NCBI RefSeq assembly: GCF_001618865.1
Contig: NZ_CP015136.1
Location: 5,367,001-5,431,000 of the forward strand
Direction: 5' to 3'
DNA length: 64,000 nucleotides
DNA from: Luteitalea pratensis
GTDB taxonomy: Bacteria > Acidobacteriota > Vicinamibacteria > Vicinamibacterales > Vicinamibacteraceae
Positions 34,441 through 43,176 of the stretch are shown piece after piece; position 1 is the stretch's first letter, and each line of letters starts with the position of its first letter. The notes beneath the pieces are model-generated. The model did not search any database, was not told the DNA's origin, and saw only the letters and a program-made list of their open reading frames with translations. Both the position numbers and the translations under genes were made by a program.

Positions 34441-35763
34441 ATGACCGACAAGTCAGGGCCATTGCGACGCCTCATCGACGTCCGTCCCGGGGAGACGGCG
34501 GCGCTGTTGTGGGCCTCGCTGTTCTACTTCAGCGTGCTGTTTGCCTACTACGTCATCCGCCCCATCCGCGACGCGATGGGAGCCGAGAGCGGTGTCGAAA
34601 AGCTGCCGTGGCTGTTCACCGGCACGTTGATCGCGATGCTGCTGGTCAACCCGCCGTACGCGGCGCTGGTCTCCCGACTGCCGCGGCTGCGGTTCATCAG
34701 CGTCACCTACCGGTTCTTCCAGGCCAACCTGCTGGTGTTCTTCGCGCTGTTCCTCATGGGCGGCGCGGTCGTGCAGAAATGGGCAGGCGGCGTGTTCTTC
34801 GTCTGGACGTCGGTCTTCAACCTCTTCGTCGTGTCGGTCTTCTGGGCCTTTCTGGTGGACGTCTTCAGCCGCGAACAAGGCAAGCGCCTGTTCGGGTTCA
34901 TCGCCGCCGGCGCCACGGTCGGTGCGCTTCTCGGATCGTCGGTGCCTGCGTTCCTCGCCGAACGTATTGGCGCGACGCCTCTGCTGCTCGTGTCGGTGGT
35001 GCTCCTGGAGATCGCCGTGCTAGCCATGCGGCGCCTCTCGGCCATCGCCACCGCGCTGCAGACCGCGACGGGCGTGGCACGCGAAGAAGCCCCGATCGGC
35101 GGAGGCATGATGGCCGGCGTCTCCCGCGCGCTGAGCAGCCCCTATCTGCTCAATGTGGCCGTCTACATGCTGCTCTACACGTTCACGTCCACGGTGCTCT
35201 ACTTCCAGCAGGTGGACATCGCCGCCCACACCTTCTCCACGCGTGAAGCGCGCACGGCGTTCTTCGGACGCGTGGACCTGGCAGTCAACGCGTTGACCCT
35301 GCTGACGCAACTGTTCCTCACCAGCCGCATCCTCAAGGCTCTCGGCGTCGCACTGACGCTGTCGATTCTGCCGCTCTTCAGCGTGCTGGGCTTTGGCTGG
35401 CTCGGCATGATGCCGACCATCACCGCCATCGTGGCGCTGCAGGTGACGCGTCGCGCCGGCAACTTCGCGATCGCACGTCCAACGCGCGAGTTGCTGTTCA
35501 CCGTGCTGTCGCGAGAGGACAAGTACAAGGCCAAGAGCTTCATCGACACGGCGGTCTACCGCCTCGGCGACCAGGTCGGCGCGTGGTCGTACACGGCGCT
35601 CGGCGCGCTGGGCCTGGCACTCCCTGGCATTGCACTCTACGTCGCCGTCCCCGTCTCGGCGGTGTGGCTGCTGAACGCGTTCTGGCTGGGCCGCCGCCAG
35701 GAGAAGCTCGCCCGGGCGGGCGAACTCGACGGGCCCGCGGTCAGCAGGGCCACGGCCTCCTGA
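34441..35763 (+). CDS. MFS-like carrier related to ATP/ADP translocases
   Basis: This 440-residue membrane protein has about 12 helices and starts at the ATG 34441. LFYFSVLFAYYVIRPIRDAMG in helix 1 and VFWAFLVDVFSREQGKRLFG in the first half are typical of the NTP/NDP exchange-transporter-like branch found in free-living Gram-negative bacteria. True nucleotide translocases occur in obligate intracellular bacteria, and these relatives have no established substrate. SREDKYKAKSFIDTAVYRLGD near the C-terminal half is another family hallmark. It is not in an obvious operon; the PadR-ADOP pair follows 68 bases later. Confidence 0.82.
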   Translation: MTDKSGPLRRLIDVRPGETAALLWASLFYFSVLFAYYVIRPIRDAMGAESGVEKLPWLFTGTLIAMLLVNPPYAALVSRLPRLRFISVTYRFFQANLLVFFALFLMGGAVVQKWAGGVFFVWTSVFNLFVVSVFWAFLVDVFSREQGKRLFGFIAAGATVGALLGSSVPAFLAERIGATPLLLVSVVLLEIAVLAMRRLSAIATALQTATGVAREEAPIGGGMMAGVSRALSSPYLLNVAVYMLLYTFTSTVLYFQQVDIAAHTFSTREARTAFFGRVDLAVNALTLLTQLFLTSRILKALGVALTLSILPLFSVLGFGWLGMMPTITAIVALQVTRRAGNFAIARPTRELLFTVLSREDKYKAKSFIDTAVYRLGDQVGAWSYTALGALGLALPGIALYVAVPVSAVWLLNAFWLGRRQEKLARAGELDGPAVSRATAS

Positions 35764-35831
35764 CCGACTGCGGGACTCCCCCTGACGGTCGAGGGAACTT
35801 CCTTCTTCCCTAGATCGTCAGAGGGAGCATC

Positions 35832-36170
35832 GTGGCCAAGTCCCCCGCCCCTGCCCTGCTCCAGGGCACCCTCGACCTGCTGATCCTCCATGCCCTGCAG
35901 CGCGGCTCGCTGCACGGCTATGCGATCGCGCAGACGATCCACCTGTTGTCGGACGAGGTGCTGCGCGTCGAGGAGGGCTCCCTGTACCCGGCGCTCTATC
36001 GACTCGAACTCGACGGCGCGATCGCCGCCACGTGGGGCCTGTCCGAGAACAACCGCAAGGCCAAGTACTACGAGCTGACCCGGCACGGGCGGCGCGTCCT
36101 GGCGGCGCAGCACGACACGTGGACGCGACTCTCCATGGCCGTCGGTCGCGTCCTCGCGAACCAGCCCTAG
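35832..36170 (+). CDS. PadR family transcriptional regulator
   Basis: This 112-residue winged-helix repressor starts at a GTG preceded by GAGGGAG. The PadR core is clear: LLQGTLDLLILHALQRGSLHGYAIAQ, then VEEGSLYPALYRLELDGAI (recognition helix and wing) and KAKYYELTRHGRRVL, with a short C-terminal helix for dimerisation. It belongs to the small (s1) subfamily that accompanies ADOP permeases in Acidobacteriota. The ADOP gene starts 13 bases after its stop. By analogy it represses this operon and responds to a small ligand, possibly a toxic compound; neither is shown here. Confidence 0.95.
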   Translation: MAKSPAPALLQGTLDLLILHALQRGSLHGYAIAQTIHLLSDEVLRVEEGSLYPALYRLELDGAIAATWGLSENNRKAKYYELTRHGRRVLAAQHDTWTRLSMAVGRVLANQP

Positions 36171-36183
36171 CGAGGACCTCCGC

Positions 36184-38715
36184 ATGCGTCGCACACTCCG
36201 CAAGATCTTTCGCCGGCGCCGGCTCGAACGTGAGCTCGAGGCCGAGATCGCATTCCATCGCGACATGGCGGCGTCGCATGGCAACGCCACCCCGTTCGGC
36301 AACACCCTCGTCGTGCAGGAACAGGTCCGCGACCTCTGGCATTTCACCGCCATCGAGAACGTGTGGCGCGACCTGCGGTACGCCACGCGCGGACTGCGCC
36401 GAAGCCCCGGGCTCGTGCTGAGCGCGCTGCTGTCGCTCGGCTTCGGCATCGGCGTCAACGTCGCGATCTTCTCGCTCGTGATGTCGGTCCTGCTGGGGAC
36501 GCCGTCGATCGTCTCGCCCGACGAGTGGGTCGGCCTGCGGCTCGGTGGCAGTTCCCACGCGCCACGCGACGTCGTCGAGCAACTGCGCCGCAGCGGTGCC
36601 TTCCGTGAAGTCGTCGGAGAACGCGAGGAGTCTTCGGTCAACTGGGATACCGGCACCGACACGCGCCCCCTCTACGGGGTCGACACGACGACGAACTACT
36701 TTGCCGGACTCGGTATTCCGATGTTGCATGGTCGCGGCTACAACGCCGACGATCCCCACGACGTGGTGGTCCTGAGCCATCGTTTCTGGCGCGACGCGCT
36801 GGGCAGCGACCCGGCCATCGTCGGCCGATCGCTACGCCTCGACGGCCGGATGTACACGATCACGGGCGTCCTGCCGGCCCGGCACCGCACGCTCATCGGC
36901 ATGGGCTTCTCGCCGGACGTGTTCGTGCCGCAGTTCCGGCCCGACGCGGGGCTGCAGATCTACGTGCGGGTCGAGCCGGGCACGTCCGCCGATACGGCGC
37001 GCAGCCGCGCCGAGGCCATCGCCGTCCAGCTCGATCGCACGCACCCCGGTGAGGAATACGCGCGCAACGTCGTCGCCACGCCGGTGGCAGGTCGAGCCCG
37101 GTTGGCAGCGACGAACTCGCGAATGCTGGTCCTCTTCTCCGCGGTGCTGCTCGCTGTAGTAGGCCTCGTCCTGCTGCTGGCGTGCGTCAACGTCGCCGGC
37201 CTCCTGCTGGCACGCGCGGCAGGACGCAGCGAGGAGATGGCCGTGCGCCTGGCGCTCGGGGCCAGCCGCGGGCGATTGCTGCAGCAGCTGCTTGCCGAAA
37301 GCCTGGTGCTGGCCGTGCTCGGGCTCGCGTGCGGCTTCTTCCTGCGTCAACTCCTCGCTTGGGGCGCCGAGCGGATCACCCTGCCTCTGCCCGTCCCGGT
37401 GCGTTTGCAGCTCGATCTCGACAGCCGCGTCCTCGTTTACTCCGTCGTCCTGATGTTCCTCGCCTCGTTGGCGGCAGGTGTCCTGCCGGCCTGGCAGGCC
37501 ACCCGGGAGTCGCTCGCGGTGTCCGGGCGCCGAGGCGGCCGTCTGAGGCTGCGTCGCGGCCTGGTCGTGGCGCAGGTTGCGGTGGCCTTCGTCGTACTCA
37601 CGACGAGCGTGCTCTTCCTGCGCAACCTGTTCGAGGCCGGCCGCATCAGCCCGGGCTTCGACACGCTCCAGACCATCCGCGCCGACGTGCACCTGCCCTC
37701 GGCACGCTATGACGATCCGCAGCGCTCCCGTGCCTTCGTCGCCAGCGCCCTGCAGGCCATGGACGCCGCGCCAGGCATTGGCGCCAGCGCCGCCGCGTAC
37801 CTCGTGCCGCTGACCGACGGCTCCAACTACAGGCGACCCATCATCTTTGCCGACTCCGGAGAACGGGTAGAGGTGGCAGTGCACTGGAATGCGGTGTCAC
37901 CTCGCTACTTCCAGGTGATGGCGATTCCATTCGTATCCGGCAGTACTTTCGCGCCGCGCGAAGACAGCGCCGCGACGCCCGTGATCGTGAACCGTGAATG
38001 GACACGCCGCTACTCGCCGCAGCGGCCAGCCGTGGGCCGCAGCTTCCGCCATGACGGCAATGCCACCACCCTCTATCGCGTCGTCGGCGTCGTCGAAGGC
38101 ACCAAGAACCGTACCCTCGGTGAGGAGCCCCTCCCGCAGCTCTACGAACACCTGGCGCTGAAGGGTGTCGAACGATCGCGCGTGCAGCTGATCGCGCAGG
38201 TCACCGGTCCGCCCGCACTCGCGGTACCGGCAGTCGTCGCAGCGTTGCGGGGCGTCGAACCGGCCGCGGGCGTGACCGTGGAGCCGATGGCGGCGAGCAT
38301 GGCGTTCGCCATGCTGCCGAGCCAGGTCGGCGCGACGATGCTCGGCAGCCTGGGCCTGCTCGGCCTCGGGTTGGCGGCGGTCGGGCTCTACGGTGTCATC
38401 GCGTACTCGGTGACGCGACGACGCCGCGAGATCGGCATCCGCATGGCGGTCGGCGCCGGTCGATCGAACATCGTGCGCCTGGTGCTCGGCGAGGCCGTCT
38501 GGCTGGTTGGATTGGGGGCGGTCATCGGACTTGGCGCCGCGCTTTTGCTGACGCGTCCGCTGGCAGCGTTCCTCGTGCCGGGCGTCAGCCCCGCCGATCC
38601 GGTCAGCTATGCCGCGGTCCTGCTCGCGCTCACGCTGACGGCGGTGCTGGCCAGCGCCGCGCCGGTCCTGCGAGCCATTCACGTCGCGCCGACGCAGGCG
38701 CTGAAGGCGGAGTGA
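36184..38715 (+). CDS. ABC transporter permease, ADOP family
   Basis: This 843-residue protein has two MacB/FtsX permease modules in one chain. An N-terminal soluble helix pair (RELEAEIAFHRDM) of the ADOP type comes first. Then come FRDLRYATRGLRRSPGLVLS-like entry and helix 1 (LSLGFGIGVNVAIFSLV), a large periplasmic MacB_PCD-like domain, and the first three-helix FtsX block (LLACVNVAGLLLARAAGRSEEM). The second module ends with LLGLGLAAVGLYGVIAYSV and TRRRREIGIRMAVGA. No ATPase is adjacent, which is normal for these orphan permeases. They may act with an unlinked ATPase in export or envelope stress. It overlaps the GNAT gene start by four bases. Confidence 0.94.
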   Translation: MRRTLRKIFRRRRLERELEAEIAFHRDMAASHGNATPFGNTLVVQEQVRDLWHFTAIENVWRDLRYATRGLRRSPGLVLSALLSLGFGIGVNVAIFSLVMSVLLGTPSIVSPDEWVGLRLGGSSHAPRDVVEQLRRSGAFREVVGEREESSVNWDTGTDTRPLYGVDTTTNYFAGLGIPMLHGRGYNADDPHDVVVLSHRFWRDALGSDPAIVGRSLRLDGRMYTITGVLPARHRTLIGMGFSPDVFVPQFRPDAGLQIYVRVEPGTSADTARSRAEAIAVQLDRTHPGEEYARNVVATPVAGRARLAATNSRMLVLFSAVLLAVVGLVLLLACVNVAGLLLARAAGRSEEMAVRLALGASRGRLLQQLLAESLVLAVLGLACGFFLRQLLAWGAERITLPLPVPVRLQLDLDSRVLVYSVVLMFLASLAAGVLPAWQATRESLAVSGRRGGRLRLRRGLVVAQVAVAFVVLTTSVLFLRNLFEAGRISPGFDTLQTIRADVHLPSARYDDPQRSRAFVASALQAMDAAPGIGASAAAYLVPLTDGSNYRRPIIFADSGERVEVAVHWNAVSPRYFQVMAIPFVSGSTFAPREDSAATPVIVNREWTRRYSPQRPAVGRSFRHDGNATTLYRVVGVVEGTKNRTLGEEPLPQLYEHLALKGVERSRVQLIAQVTGPPALAVPAVVAALRGVEPAAGVTVEPMAASMAFAMLPSQVGATMLGSLGLLGLGLAAVGLYGVIAYSVTRRRREIGIRMAVGAGRSNIVRLVLGEAVWLVGLGAVIGLGAALLLTRPLAAFLVPGVSPADPVSYAAVLLALTLTAVLASAAPVLRAIHVAPTQALKAE

Positions 38716-39215
38716 TTGCGCGTATCCTGACCGGTGTCGTGCCCATCCTGATCCGCTCCGCCACCGCTGCGGACCTGCCCGTGCTCGGGCATCTCGGCGC
38801 GCTGCTGATGCGCGTGCATCACGACTTCGACGCCCAGCGCTTCCTCTCACCTGGCACCGATCCCGAGCGCGGCTACGCCTGGTTCCTCGGCAGGCAAATC
38901 GAGGACAAGGGCTGTCTCGTCCTGGTCGCCGAGCTCGAGGGCGCCGTGATCGGCTATGTGTACGCGGCAATCGAGCCCCTGTCCTGGAAGGAACTCCGTG
39001 ACCAGTCCGGCTTCATCCACGACCTGGTCGTCGAGCCCGGGCATCGCGACGGTGGCGCGGGATCGCAGCTGCTCGACGCCGCCATCGAGTGGCTGCGCGG
39101 CCGCGGCATGCCGCGCGTGCTCCTCTGTACCGCCGAGCAGAATGCGGGTGGACAGCGACTGTTCGCACGGCATGGGTTCAGGCGCACGATGATCGAGATG
39201 ACGAGGGAGTTGTGA
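38712..39215 (+). CDS. GNAT family N-acetyltransferase
   Basis: This 167-residue acetyl-CoA-dependent transferase starts at a GTG overlapping the ADOP stop; a GTG nine codons on is an alternative. The acetyl-CoA loop is the VEPGHRDGGAGSQLLDAAIEW segment (variant of Q/RxxGxG/A). Strand 4 is FIHDLVVE, and the C-terminal RLFARHGFRRTMIEMTREL is typical of the fold. Substrate may be a protein N-terminus, polyamine or antibiotic; none can be chosen from sequence. It appears to be translationally coupled to the ADOP permease. Confidence 0.9.
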   Translation: MIARILTGVVPILIRSATAADLPVLGHLGALLMRVHHDFDAQRFLSPGTDPERGYAWFLGRQIEDKGCLVLVAELEGAVIGYVYAAIEPLSWKELRDQSGFIHDLVVEPGHRDGGAGSQLLDAAIEWLRGRGMPRVLLCTAEQNAGGQRLFARHGFRRTMIEMTREL

Positions 39216-39220
39216 GGGCC

Positions 39221-39248
39221 GGGTACCGGGTTCCGGGTACCGGGTACG
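39221..39248. repeat. Heptamer tandem array (GGGTACC type), 4 units
   Basis: Four 7-bp units follow five bases after the GNAT stop. The same unit occurs at 50617-50630 and in a longer array at 62596-62658. Confidence 0.8.
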
Positions 39249-39256
39249 CAAGGTAG

Positions 39257-39309
39257 CGCCGGGCTGTCCCTTGGGCGCCGAAGCCTTGGCGGAGGCGGCC
39301 AGCCCGGCG
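39257..39309. repeat. 53-bp interspersed repeat B, copy 1
   Basis: It has CGCCGGGCTG / CAGCCCGGCG terminal inverted repeats and matches 41657-41710 in reverse orientation with a single-base indel. The two copies flank the EEP-lipoprotein and esterase genes. Confidence 0.85.
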
Positions 39310-39369
39310 TCGTCGATCCGGAATCGGGGAATTGCGAATCGGGACGCGGTGGCGCGAGGGACAGCAACG

Positions 39370-40437
39370 ATGATGCGCGGATTCGTGATCGCCTTGGTCG
39401 GACTCGGTTTGGCGACGGGCTGCGCAAGCCCGGTTCGCATGGCCGTCGCGCCGGGGCCTCATGCGAGTTGCCGGGCCACCGAAGCCGTGTCGCCCGACGT
39501 GCCCGTCGCGTGGATTCGACCGGTCGAGGATGGCGAACGACGCGCCCTCGATGCGAGGTGCGCGCAGGTGGGCCGGCCGATCCTGCCGACGCCCACGCAG
39601 GACTCCCCGCGCGCGCAACGCGTGCTCGTCGCCACCTGGAACATGCATGACGGGCGCGGTGATGTCCTCTCGCTCGTCGACGCGCTCCGTCGCGGCGCTC
39701 CTGACCGACCCGCACCCGATGCCGTCGTGGTGCTGCTGCAGGAGGTTGTGAGATCGCTGCCGTCGGCAAGGGCTGCCACCACCGCCTCGATCGAGACCGA
39801 TTCCACCGGTGTCCAGGACATCCCGTCCATCGTGAGCCGCCTCGGGTGGCACCTCGCCTACCTGCCTGGCAAGCGCAATCGGCTGCGTCCTGACGGCGCG
39901 ATGGCTGCCGATCGTGGCGTCGCCATCCTGTCGTCGCTCCCGCTGACCGACCTGGAGGCCATCGAACTGCCGATCGAGCGGCAGCGGCGCGTGGCCCTGT
40001 CCGGGGTCGTACACGGCACGTCGGCGGACGGCCGTGCCTGGCGGCTGCGTGTCGTCAGCGTGCATCTCGAGAACCGGTCGGGCGCGCGCCGCTTCTGGGC
40101 CCGCGCCGGCGCCTCGCGCACCCGGCAGGCCGAGGCGCTTATCGGCGCGCTGGCGTTGTCGCCAACCGCCGGCACGTCAGCAGCCCTGCCCGCCCTCGTC
40201 GGCGGCGACTTCAACGTGTGGCTCGGCCCGCGGGAGGAGGCGCTGCGCCTGCTTCGCGACGCATTCGGCACATTTCCTTCCGAAGACACGCGCCCGACGA
40301 TGCAGAATGCGTGGCGGCTCGATTACCTGTTCCCCCGGCTGCCCGGGACGGTGCAGACGACACACAGGCGTCTCGATGCGCTCTTCGGCTCGGACCACTA
40401 TCCTGTCGTCGCGACACTGGATGTCGGCACGAACTGA
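39370..40437 (+). CDS. Endonuclease/exonuclease/phosphatase (EEP) family lipoprotein
   Basis: The ATG at 39370 opens on a lipoprotein signal (MMRGFVIALVGLGLATGC, Cys18), giving 355 residues. An Ala/Pro-rich spacer leads into the EEP (DNase I-like) fold: VATWNMHDGRGDV (metal-binding Asn), VLLQEV (catalytic Glu), VSVHLENRSG, GGDFNVW and the terminal GSDHYPVVATLDV. Family members cleave phosphodiesters in nucleic acids, inositol phosphates or sphingomyelin. Lipid anchoring points to an extracytoplasmic substrate. The gene and the following esterase gene are enclosed by inverted copies of repeat B. Confidence 0.88.
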   Translation: MMRGFVIALVGLGLATGCASPVRMAVAPGPHASCRATEAVSPDVPVAWIRPVEDGERRALDARCAQVGRPILPTPTQDSPRAQRVLVATWNMHDGRGDVLSLVDALRRGAPDRPAPDAVVVLLQEVVRSLPSARAATTASIETDSTGVQDIPSIVSRLGWHLAYLPGKRNRLRPDGAMAADRGVAILSSLPLTDLEAIELPIERQRRVALSGVVHGTSADGRAWRLRVVSVHLENRSGARRFWARAGASRTRQAEALIGALALSPTAGTSAALPALVGGDFNVWLGPREEALRLLRDAFGTFPSEDTRPTMQNAWRLDYLFPRLPGTVQTTHRRLDALFGSDHYPVVATLDVGTN

Positions 40438-40481
40438 CCCCATCGCGCGACGCCCGACGGGCCTCGCTGGAGTGCACGCAC

Positions 40482-41624
40482 ATGAGACGACTGCAACACG
40501 GCATGCTGGCGATGATGGCCCTGCTGACGCTGGCGGTGGCGGGGAGGGCGCAGGCGCAACCCCAGGCGCCGCCCCTGGTCTCACCGGAGGTCCAGGGTGA
40601 TGGCCGGGTCACGTTCCGCCTGAAGGCGCCGAACGCGCAGCAGGTATTCGTGTCGCGGTCCGGTGCGGAACGCCTCGCGATGACGCGCGACGATCAGGGC
40701 ACGTGGTCGGTCACGACTGCGCCACTCGCACCCGATATCTACCAGTACACGTTCAACGTCGACGGCTCGGCCTTGATCGATCCGCTCAATGGGTGGGTCG
40801 CGCCGAACCTGCTCAACATGTCGAACATGGTGCGGGTGCCAGGGCCAGCCTCGAGCGCCGAAGCCGTGCCCTGGGACATGGCGGACGTGCCACGCGGACA
40901 GCTGCATCATCACTTCTACAAGTCGGCCCGCATCGGCGATCACCGCGACTACTACGTCTACACGCCTCCCGGCTACGATCCCCGTCGCCAGGAGCGGTAT
41001 CCCGTGCTCTACCTGCTCCACGGCTTCAGCGACGACGCCAGCGGGTGGACGGCGGTCGGACAGGCACACGTCATTCTGGACAACCTGATCGCGGCGCGAA
41101 AGGTCGTGCCGATGCTCGTCGTCATGACCCTCGGCTACGGGACGCCAGAGATCGTGACGCGTGGTCCGCGTGCACCCCAGCTGCGACAGAAGAACATGGA
41201 GGGCTATCGTGATGCGCTGTTTGCCGAAGTCATCCCTGCCATCGAGCGCGACTACCACGCCGACGCGCGGCGCGAGCGACGTGCGATCGCAGGTCTCTCG
41301 ATGGGCGGGGCCGAGAGCCTGTTCGTCGGCTTGAACGCCATCGATCGCTTCGCTTGGGTCGGCGCCTTCAGCTCCGGTGGCCTCGGCGAGCCGGCGACGT
41401 TCCCGCAGGTGTTCCCGGCGTTGACGAAAGACGAGGGCGCGCGCCTCAAGCTGCTCTGGATCGCGTGCGGGACCGAGGACAACCTGATCACGGCCAACCG
41501 GCAGATGCGTGCGTTCCTCTCCGAGCGCGGCATCGCACACGAGGCTGTCGAGACACCTGGTGCGCACACCTGGCTGGTGTGGCGGCGGAACCTCGCGGCG
41601 TTCACGCCCAAGTTGTTCCGCTGA
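40482..41624 (+). CDS. Secreted CE1-like esterase with N-terminal E-set domain
   Basis: Starting at ATG 40482 gives 380 residues with a signal peptide ending near AQAQ. Residues 35-120 form an immunoglobulin-like E-set/CBM48-type domain (VTFRLKAPNAQQVFV). The rest is an alpha/beta-hydrolase of the esterase D/feruloyl-esterase type with VLYLLHGFSDDASGW, nucleophile Ser273 in GLSMGGAES, likely acid Asp333 in CGTEDN and His362 in GAHTW. Such enzymes remove feruloyl or acetyl groups from plant xylan, fitting other plant-polysaccharide genes here. It lies 44 bases after the EEP gene on the same strand. Confidence 0.92.
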   Translation: MRRLQHGMLAMMALLTLAVAGRAQAQPQAPPLVSPEVQGDGRVTFRLKAPNAQQVFVSRSGAERLAMTRDDQGTWSVTTAPLAPDIYQYTFNVDGSALIDPLNGWVAPNLLNMSNMVRVPGPASSAEAVPWDMADVPRGQLHHHFYKSARIGDHRDYYVYTPPGYDPRRQERYPVLYLLHGFSDDASGWTAVGQAHVILDNLIAARKVVPMLVVMTLGYGTPEIVTRGPRAPQLRQKNMEGYRDALFAEVIPAIERDYHADARRERRAIAGLSMGGAESLFVGLNAIDRFAWVGAFSSGGLGEPATFPQVFPALTKDEGARLKLLWIACGTEDNLITANRQMRAFLSERGIAHEAVETPGAHTWLVWRRNLAAFTPKLFR

Positions 41625-42117
41625 CACCGCAAGCGGTTACCACACGAGCTGCATAACGCCGGGCTGGCCGCCTCCGCCAAGGGCTTCGGCGCCCAAGGGA
41701 CAGCCCGGCGCTGCCAACGACCATTCCCGATTCCCGTTTCTTTCCGTCGACCTGAGGTCGACGGCTGCGTCACGCCAGGAAACGTAGGCGTCGAGCTTGC
41801 TCGACGCTGACCATGTTCAACGTTCGACGTTCAGCGTCCGGTGTTCGTCCAGGCGTTACGCCGACCCCTGGACTCCCGCGACTCCTTGTGCTGCACATCG
41901 ACGCGCATCCATGCAGGCCCGCGTTGGCGTTTGGGCGGGAGGAAGCCAGCGAGGCCGTTCAGCCCCGCTGGCGATGATGCAGAAACTACGTATGAGGAAG
42001 GACTCCCACGAATTCGTGGGAGTACACGTGACGGGGGCGGGCAGGACACCCGCATCCCGGACGTGTGGCGGGAGGGTTCGGGTGCCGCCACGCCTCGGCT
42101 GGCGCGGCGGCCAAGGG
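41625..42117. repeat. Repeat-dense convergent gap
   Basis: Five elements are stacked without a gene. Repeat B copy 2 lies at 41657-41710. A 21-base palindrome made of only the ends of repeat A is at 41744-41764 (CCGTCGACCT, G, AGGTCGACGG). A 9-bp stem hairpin GCGTCGAGC/GCTCGACGC is at 41788-41807. Heptamer GTTCGAC-type units are at 41815-41849. A perfect 22-base palindrome is at 42002-42023 (half-site ACTCCCACGAA). Confidence 0.8.
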
Positions 42118-43176
42118 TCAGAGCTTTTCGCCCTGTGGCGGCAGGCTCACGTTGAGTGGCGTGATCTCGCCGGGCTCCACTGTCACCTCGGTCGAGAACG
42201 GCGCAAAGCCGGGCTTCCGGACCTCGACACGAACGCGACCGGGCGGGACGCGCACCTCGAGCGGATGGTTCTTCGCGTCCGGCGTCTGCCAGCGCTGGCC
42301 ATCGATGACGATCTCCGCGTCAGCCGGCTGGACGCGAATCACCAGCACGCCAGCCTCGCCGACGATCGGGCGCGGTGATCGCGGCGCACCCGGGGCGGGC
42401 GCAGTCGTGGGCGACCCGTCGGGGTCGGCTACGACGGCGGCCTGCTGCGGACGCGGAGCCAGGACGGGACGTTCGTCAGGCGTCGCGCCTTCCGGGAGCG
42501 CTTCCATCGTGTGACGCAGCTTCAGCGTCGACCCCGGCGCGACGTACACGTTGGAGTCCTGCCGATGATAGCCATCCAGGAACAGGCTGATCTGGTGAGT
42601 ACCGGGCGCCAGCGTCAGGCTCTGGAACGTGCCGTCGTACTGGTCCACGATGCCGGCCAGCGCGCCGTCCACGTACACCTCGGCATTGCGCGGCGTAACC
42701 AGGAAGCGGGCATTACTGGTGATGCCCCAGTAGGGGGGCGCGTACATCGCCGGTCCGCCCCACCAGCCATAACCTGGCCACCACATGCTGCTGGCATATC
42801 CGGGGCCCCACCAGCCAGGTCCCCAGTAGCCCCAACCGTAATAGCCGCCCCAATAGCCTCCCCAACCCCAGCCCATGCTCCAATAGGGCGGATACGCGTA
42901 CCCGGGACGGTAGTAACCGCCGTAGTGGCCGCCGCCGGGTCGGCCAGCGATGGGATGCCCAGGCGCGGCGCCGCGTGGTACTGCATGCCCGACGACCGGC
43001 GCGCCCCCCGTAGAGTGGCCGCCGCGCGGAGCGGCAGTGCCACCACCGCCTCGGCTCCCGCCACCGCCACCTTCACCGCCGCGACCACCGCGTTGCGCGA
43101 ATGCGGCATCGGGGATGAGAGTCATTGCCGTCGCCAGCGCGGTTGCGATCACCAAGGTGCGAAGGGGGTGTCTCAC
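42118..43176 (-). CDS. Secreted PEGA-domain protein with Gly/Trp/Tyr-rich region
   Basis: A GTG at 43176 with TTGGAG upstream opens on a signal peptide (VRHPLRTLVIATALATAMTL), giving 352 residues. Residues about 29-75 are Gly-rich, and a tract of Gly, Trp and Tyr (GYYRPGYAYPPYW, GWGWGGYWGG and similar) follows. Two PEGA domains come next: NARFLVTPRNAEVYVDGALA near 160 and IRVQPADAEIVIDGQRW near 275. PEGA domains are surface-layer-associated beta modules. The aromatic-glycine tract suggests a flexible, adhesive or wall-binding segment. Exported structural role inferred; no enzyme motif. Confidence 0.85.
   Translation of the reverse strand: MRHPLRTLVIATALATAMTLIPDAAFAQRGGRGGEGGGGGSRGGGGTAAPRGGHSTGGAPVVGHAVPRGAAPGHPIAGRPGGGHYGGYYRPGYAYPPYWSMGWGWGGYWGGYYGWGYWGPGWWGPGYASSMWWPGYGWWGGPAMYAPPYWGITSNARFLVTPRNAEVYVDGALAGIVDQYDGTFQSLTLAPGTHQISLFLDGYHRQDSNVYVAPGSTLKLRHTMEALPEGATPDERPVLAPRPQQAAVVADPDGSPTTAPAPGAPRSPRPIVGEAGVLVIRVQPADAEIVIDGQRWQTPDAKNHPLEVRVPPGRVRVEVRKPGFAPFSTEVTVEPGEITPLNVSLPPQGEKL

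Noticed and set aside
36184-38715. Reading the ADOP permease as MacB
   Set aside because: There is no ATPase domain or adjacent ATPase gene, and the two-module 843-residue plan with an N-terminal helix pair is that of ADOP permeases.
39257-41710. A true composite transposon
   Set aside because: There is no transposase, and no target duplication is visible outside the repeats. Reported only as a repeat pair worth checking.
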